The translations under genes and the position numbers were made by a program. From NCBI GenBank assembly GCA_031284765.1, contig JAITXK010000014.1:1-10144 (forward strand): a DNA stretch of 10,144 bases, read 5' to 3'. Origin of the DNA: Candidatus Symbiothrix sp. (GTDB lineage Bacteria > Bacteroidota > Bacteroidia > Bacteroidales > Azobacteroidaceae). Below are positions 8,203-10,144 of this stretch, piece after piece; position 1 is the first letter of the stretch; every line of letters begins with the position of its first letter. Under the pieces are notes generated by a model. That model searched no databases, was not told the origin of the DNA, and saw nothing but the letters and a program-made list of their open reading frames with translations.

Positions 8203-8214
8203 ATTGTTAACAAT
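8203..8214. promoter_or_regulatory. 12-bp perfect palindrome ATTGTTAACAAT next to the -33 element
   Basis: A perfect inverted repeat without a spacer lies 12 bp upstream of the -33 box of the OmpA-family promoter and 18 bp beyond the ung stop. Position and symmetry suit an operator for a dimeric regulator. With no loop and no GC-rich stem it is not a convincing rho-independent terminator for ung, although a T-tract follows on the minus strand. It could also be chance in AT-rich DNA. Confidence 0.3.
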
Positions 8215-8232
8215 CAGATGTATGGGTTCTGT

Positions 8233-8904
8233 TCACCAATTTACCGGACTTCCCCCCTGTTGCACCAAATAAGCATTCGCCGCACTAAACGGCTTGCTTC
8301 CGAAAAACCCGCGATAAGCCGAAAGCGGGGAGGGATGCGCCGATTTCAATATTCGATTTTTAGCAGGGTCAATGAAAGCGCCCTTGCGTTGTGCATACGA
8401 ACCCCACAAAATATAAACGATGTGCTCCTTTTGTTCGGCTAAAGCATGAATGACTGCATCGGTAAATTCTTCCCAACCTTTGTTTTGATGGGAGCCTGCC
8501 TGATGCGCTTGAACCGTCAACGTGGCGTTGAGCAACAAAACGCCTTGCTCTGCCCAACGCACCAAATTGCCCGAAGCAGCGGGCGTGATACCCAAATCAT
8601 CTTGCAATTCCTTGTAAATGTTTTGCAGAGAAGGGGGCAAGGGAATGCCGTCGTTGACCGAAAAGCACAATCCATGCGCTTGTCCCGGCTCGTGGTAAGG
8701 GTCTTGTCCCAAAATAACTACTTTCACTTGGTCGAATGGCGTTTTGTCAAACGCATTAAAAATTTGATTCCCTTTGGGATAAATGACGTGAGTGGAATAT
8801 TCGTGTTTCACAAAATCCACTAAAGTGCTGAAATAAGGTTTTTCAAATTCCGATGCCAAATGCGCTTTCCAAGATGCTTCCATTTTTACGTCCATAACTT
8901 CCAT
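8233..8904 (-). CDS. ung: Uracil-DNA glycosylase, family 1
   Basis: Removes uracil from DNA by cutting the N-glycosidic bond, starting base-excision repair in the cytoplasm. It has up to 223 residues, typical for the family. The motif GQDPYHEPGQAHGLCFS (66-82) holds the general base D68 (E. coli D64), Y70 (Y66) and the uracil-stacking F81 (F77). N126 in LLLNATLT recognises uracil (E. coli N123). HPSPLSAYRGFFG (190-202) holds the catalytic H190 (H187) and the DNA-intercalating L194 (L191). WGSYAQRKG and the C-terminal PVNW are also typical. Codons 1, 4 and 8 are Met; the start at codon 4 (8895, MDVKMEASWK) fits the Bacteroidota homologues I recall best. It begins 14-23 nt after the lptD stop, so it is probably co-transcribed with that gene. 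Confidence 0.98.
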   Translation of the reverse strand: MEVMDVKMEASWKAHLASEFEKPYFSTLVDFVKHEYSTHVIYPKGNQIFNAFDKTPFDQVKVVILGQDPYHEPGQAHGLCFSVNDGIPLPPSLQNIYKELQDDLGITPAASGNLVRWAEQGVLLLNATLTVQAHQAGSHQNKGWEEFTDAVIHALAEQKEHIVYILWGSYAQRKGAFIDPAKNRILKSAHPSPLSAYRGFFGSKPFSAANAYLVQQGGSPVNW

Positions 8905-8918
8905 TTATTATTGATTGA

Positions 8919-10144
8919 TTAATTCCCCCAATTCATTGAATCCCAATAACTACTGCTTTGCGTATATTTCAAATCCTGCAACATGGAGGAATTGACGGCA
9001 ATAGTGAAATTATACGACTGATACGGCCCTACCGGAATCACGCTGGCGGACATCGACCAGCAGTGCATCTTCCGGGTAATCGAACATTGCATATAACCGA
9101 ATTTCTGATTGTCGAAATCGTAACTGGTATTGAAATTCAACGTCCAGTTTTTCGTTGGGCTAACGTTGCCCGATATACCTAAAGTCTGCGATATTTTGTA
9201 AGGATATTCGCGCGTTTCCCGGTTGAAGACTTCTCTCCGCATATCGTAGGCCAAACTCATCGAATAGCTTAAATTCACATTCCACGGGACAGTCGCTAAA
9301 TAATAGCCATCGGTATCGTAGTTGTTGTCTTTTTCTTTGGTTTTGCGTAACGAGCCTCCGGAACGGTCTTGATTTTCTGCAAAACTTGGTTTGGAGGTAT
9401 CGGTATCTTCCTCCTCTTCCGAATTTTCGTCTAAGGTTGTACCGTCCGTTTTTTTCTTGCCGGATAACTTTGAAAAGAGCTTTTTGAATGTTTCATTATT
9501 CAACGAATAGGAATAAGAAGTTCCGGTTGAGCGTAAACGGCCAATGCCTTTTCCTGCTTGCCAACGCGGTACATTGATGCGAACGCCATTTTCATTGTAA
9601 GTATAGGTATCGAAAACGCCCTGCAAAGTGATGGCCGATTTTCCAAACCACTTCAACCGGATGGATGCCCGCAAGTCCGACCAATTCATTGAATCCGCTA
9701 AAAAATTATAACCCATATCCAAACGCAACTGGTCGATTAAGCTGATTTTTCGTGTGGAATCGGTGGCTGCAACCGGCAATTTCATTTCCAGATTATTATC
9801 CAAACTGAAATTCAGCGAACCGGACCGGCCTTTTCCGGGTACACCGTAAAGATTGCTTGAATAAGGGGAATAATTGACGGATTCTACCTCTCCATTGTGG
9901 AGATACAGCAAATCGGTATAGTAACCGTATTTGGGGTCGCCGAAGTCGGGCGCTCCCGTAAAAGAGACACTGGGTGTTAAGACGTGGCGGATAATTGTTT
10001 TTTTAGTCCATTCGCCAAACATGCTCCATGGCTTGAACATGCCGTATAACTTCGTTTGTGCACTCACGCTTCCGCTGTAGTTATAGAGGCGGTAGAAGCC
10101 GTAAGTGGTATCGGAATTGACTACCTGGTTTTTGTCGTAATCAT
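8919..10144 (-). CDS. lptD: LptD-like LPS-assembly outer-membrane protein, Bacteroidota type (partial, N-terminus off the right edge)
   Basis: The last 407 residues of a large outer-membrane beta-barrel that resembles the Bacteroidota putative LPS-assembly protein LptD, which inserts lipopolysaccharide into the outer leaflet. The frame is open up to the window edge, so the GTG at 10067 is only an internal Val. Typical stretches are YGFYRLYNYSGSVSAQTKLYGMFKPW, IRHVLTPSVSF, YSPYSSNLYGVPGKGRSGSLNFSLDNNLEMK, SLIDQLRLDMGYNFLADSMNWSDL and the end SSMLQDLKYTQSSS. Amphipathic strands with alternating aromatics run throughout. A charged low-complexity insert (about 9315-9485, with KLSGKKK and ENSEEEEDTDT) probably forms a loop. 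I considered SprA, but these motifs fit the LptD-like family better. It is followed by ung after 14 nt. The family call is from recalled motifs, not a search. Confidence 0.88.
   Translation of the reverse strand, partial: DYDKNQVVNSDTTYGFYRLYNYSGSVSAQTKLYGMFKPWSMFGEWTKKTIIRHVLTPSVSFTGAPDFGDPKYGYYTDLLYLHNGEVESVNYSPYSSNLYGVPGKGRSGSLNFSLDNNLEMKLPVAATDSTRKISLIDQLRLDMGYNFLADSMNWSDLRASIRLKWFGKSAITLQGVFDTYTYNENGVRINVPRWQAGKGIGRLRSTGTSYSYSLNNETFKKLFSKLSGKKKTDGTTLDENSEEEEDTDTSKPSFAENQDRSGGSLRKTKEKDNNYDTDGYYLATVPWNVNLSYSMSLAYDMRREVFNRETREYPYKISQTLGISGNVSPTKNWTLNFNTSYDFDNQKFGYMQCSITRKMHCWSMSASVIPVGPYQSYNFTIAVNSSMLQDLKYTQSSSYWDSMNWGN

Noticed and set aside
8198..8232. Rho-independent terminator after ung
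   Set aside because: The only inverted repeat is AT-rich and loopless, with no GC stem, so a terminator is not supported.
8919..10067. Complete 382-residue gene starting at GTG 10067
   Set aside because: The same frame is open to the window edge and upstream codons (YGFYRLYNYSGSV) belong to the same protein, so this is an internal Val of a partial gene.

Overview
The window looks like a chromosomal segment of a Bacteroidota bacterium, most likely Bacteroidales. Four things point there: a Bacteroidota-type LptD-like outer-membrane protein, a small Cys-rich protein resembling DUF6660 next to a heavy-metal RND pump, a textbook Bacteroidota promoter (TTTG, 19 nt, TACCTTTG), and gene starts without Shine-Dalgarno sequences. 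I do not assign a genus.

All seven genes lie on the minus strand, so transcription runs from high to low coordinates. In that order: the C-terminal half of an lptD-like gene (cut by the right edge); ung, uracil-DNA glycosylase, 14 nt after it; a 122-nt gap with a strong promoter; an OmpA-family porin-like/peptidoglycan-binding protein; 33 nt later mutA and mutB, the two subunits of B12-dependent methylmalonyl-CoA mutase, overlapping by 4 nt; a small Cys-rich secreted or membrane protein; and a CusA/CzcA-type heavy-metal efflux RND transporter cut by the left edge.

Three transcription units are suggested: lptD-ung, ompA-mutA-mutB, and the Cys-rich protein with cusA/czcA. The promoter ahead of the OmpA gene is well supported. 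A weaker promoter match overlaps the start of the Cys-rich gene. Functionally the window mixes envelope biogenesis (LptD, OmpA), DNA repair (Ung), propionate/succinate metabolism (MutAB) and metal resistance (the RND pump and its small partner).

No intergenic stretch exceeds 122 nt. I found no RNA genes, CRISPR, insertion sequences, attachment sites or convincing terminators. Open frames on the plus strand are antisense shadows of the real genes. Nothing here amounts to a new biological system; the points most worth a second look are the Cys-rich partner of the metal pump, its start site, and the short sequence elements near the promoters.
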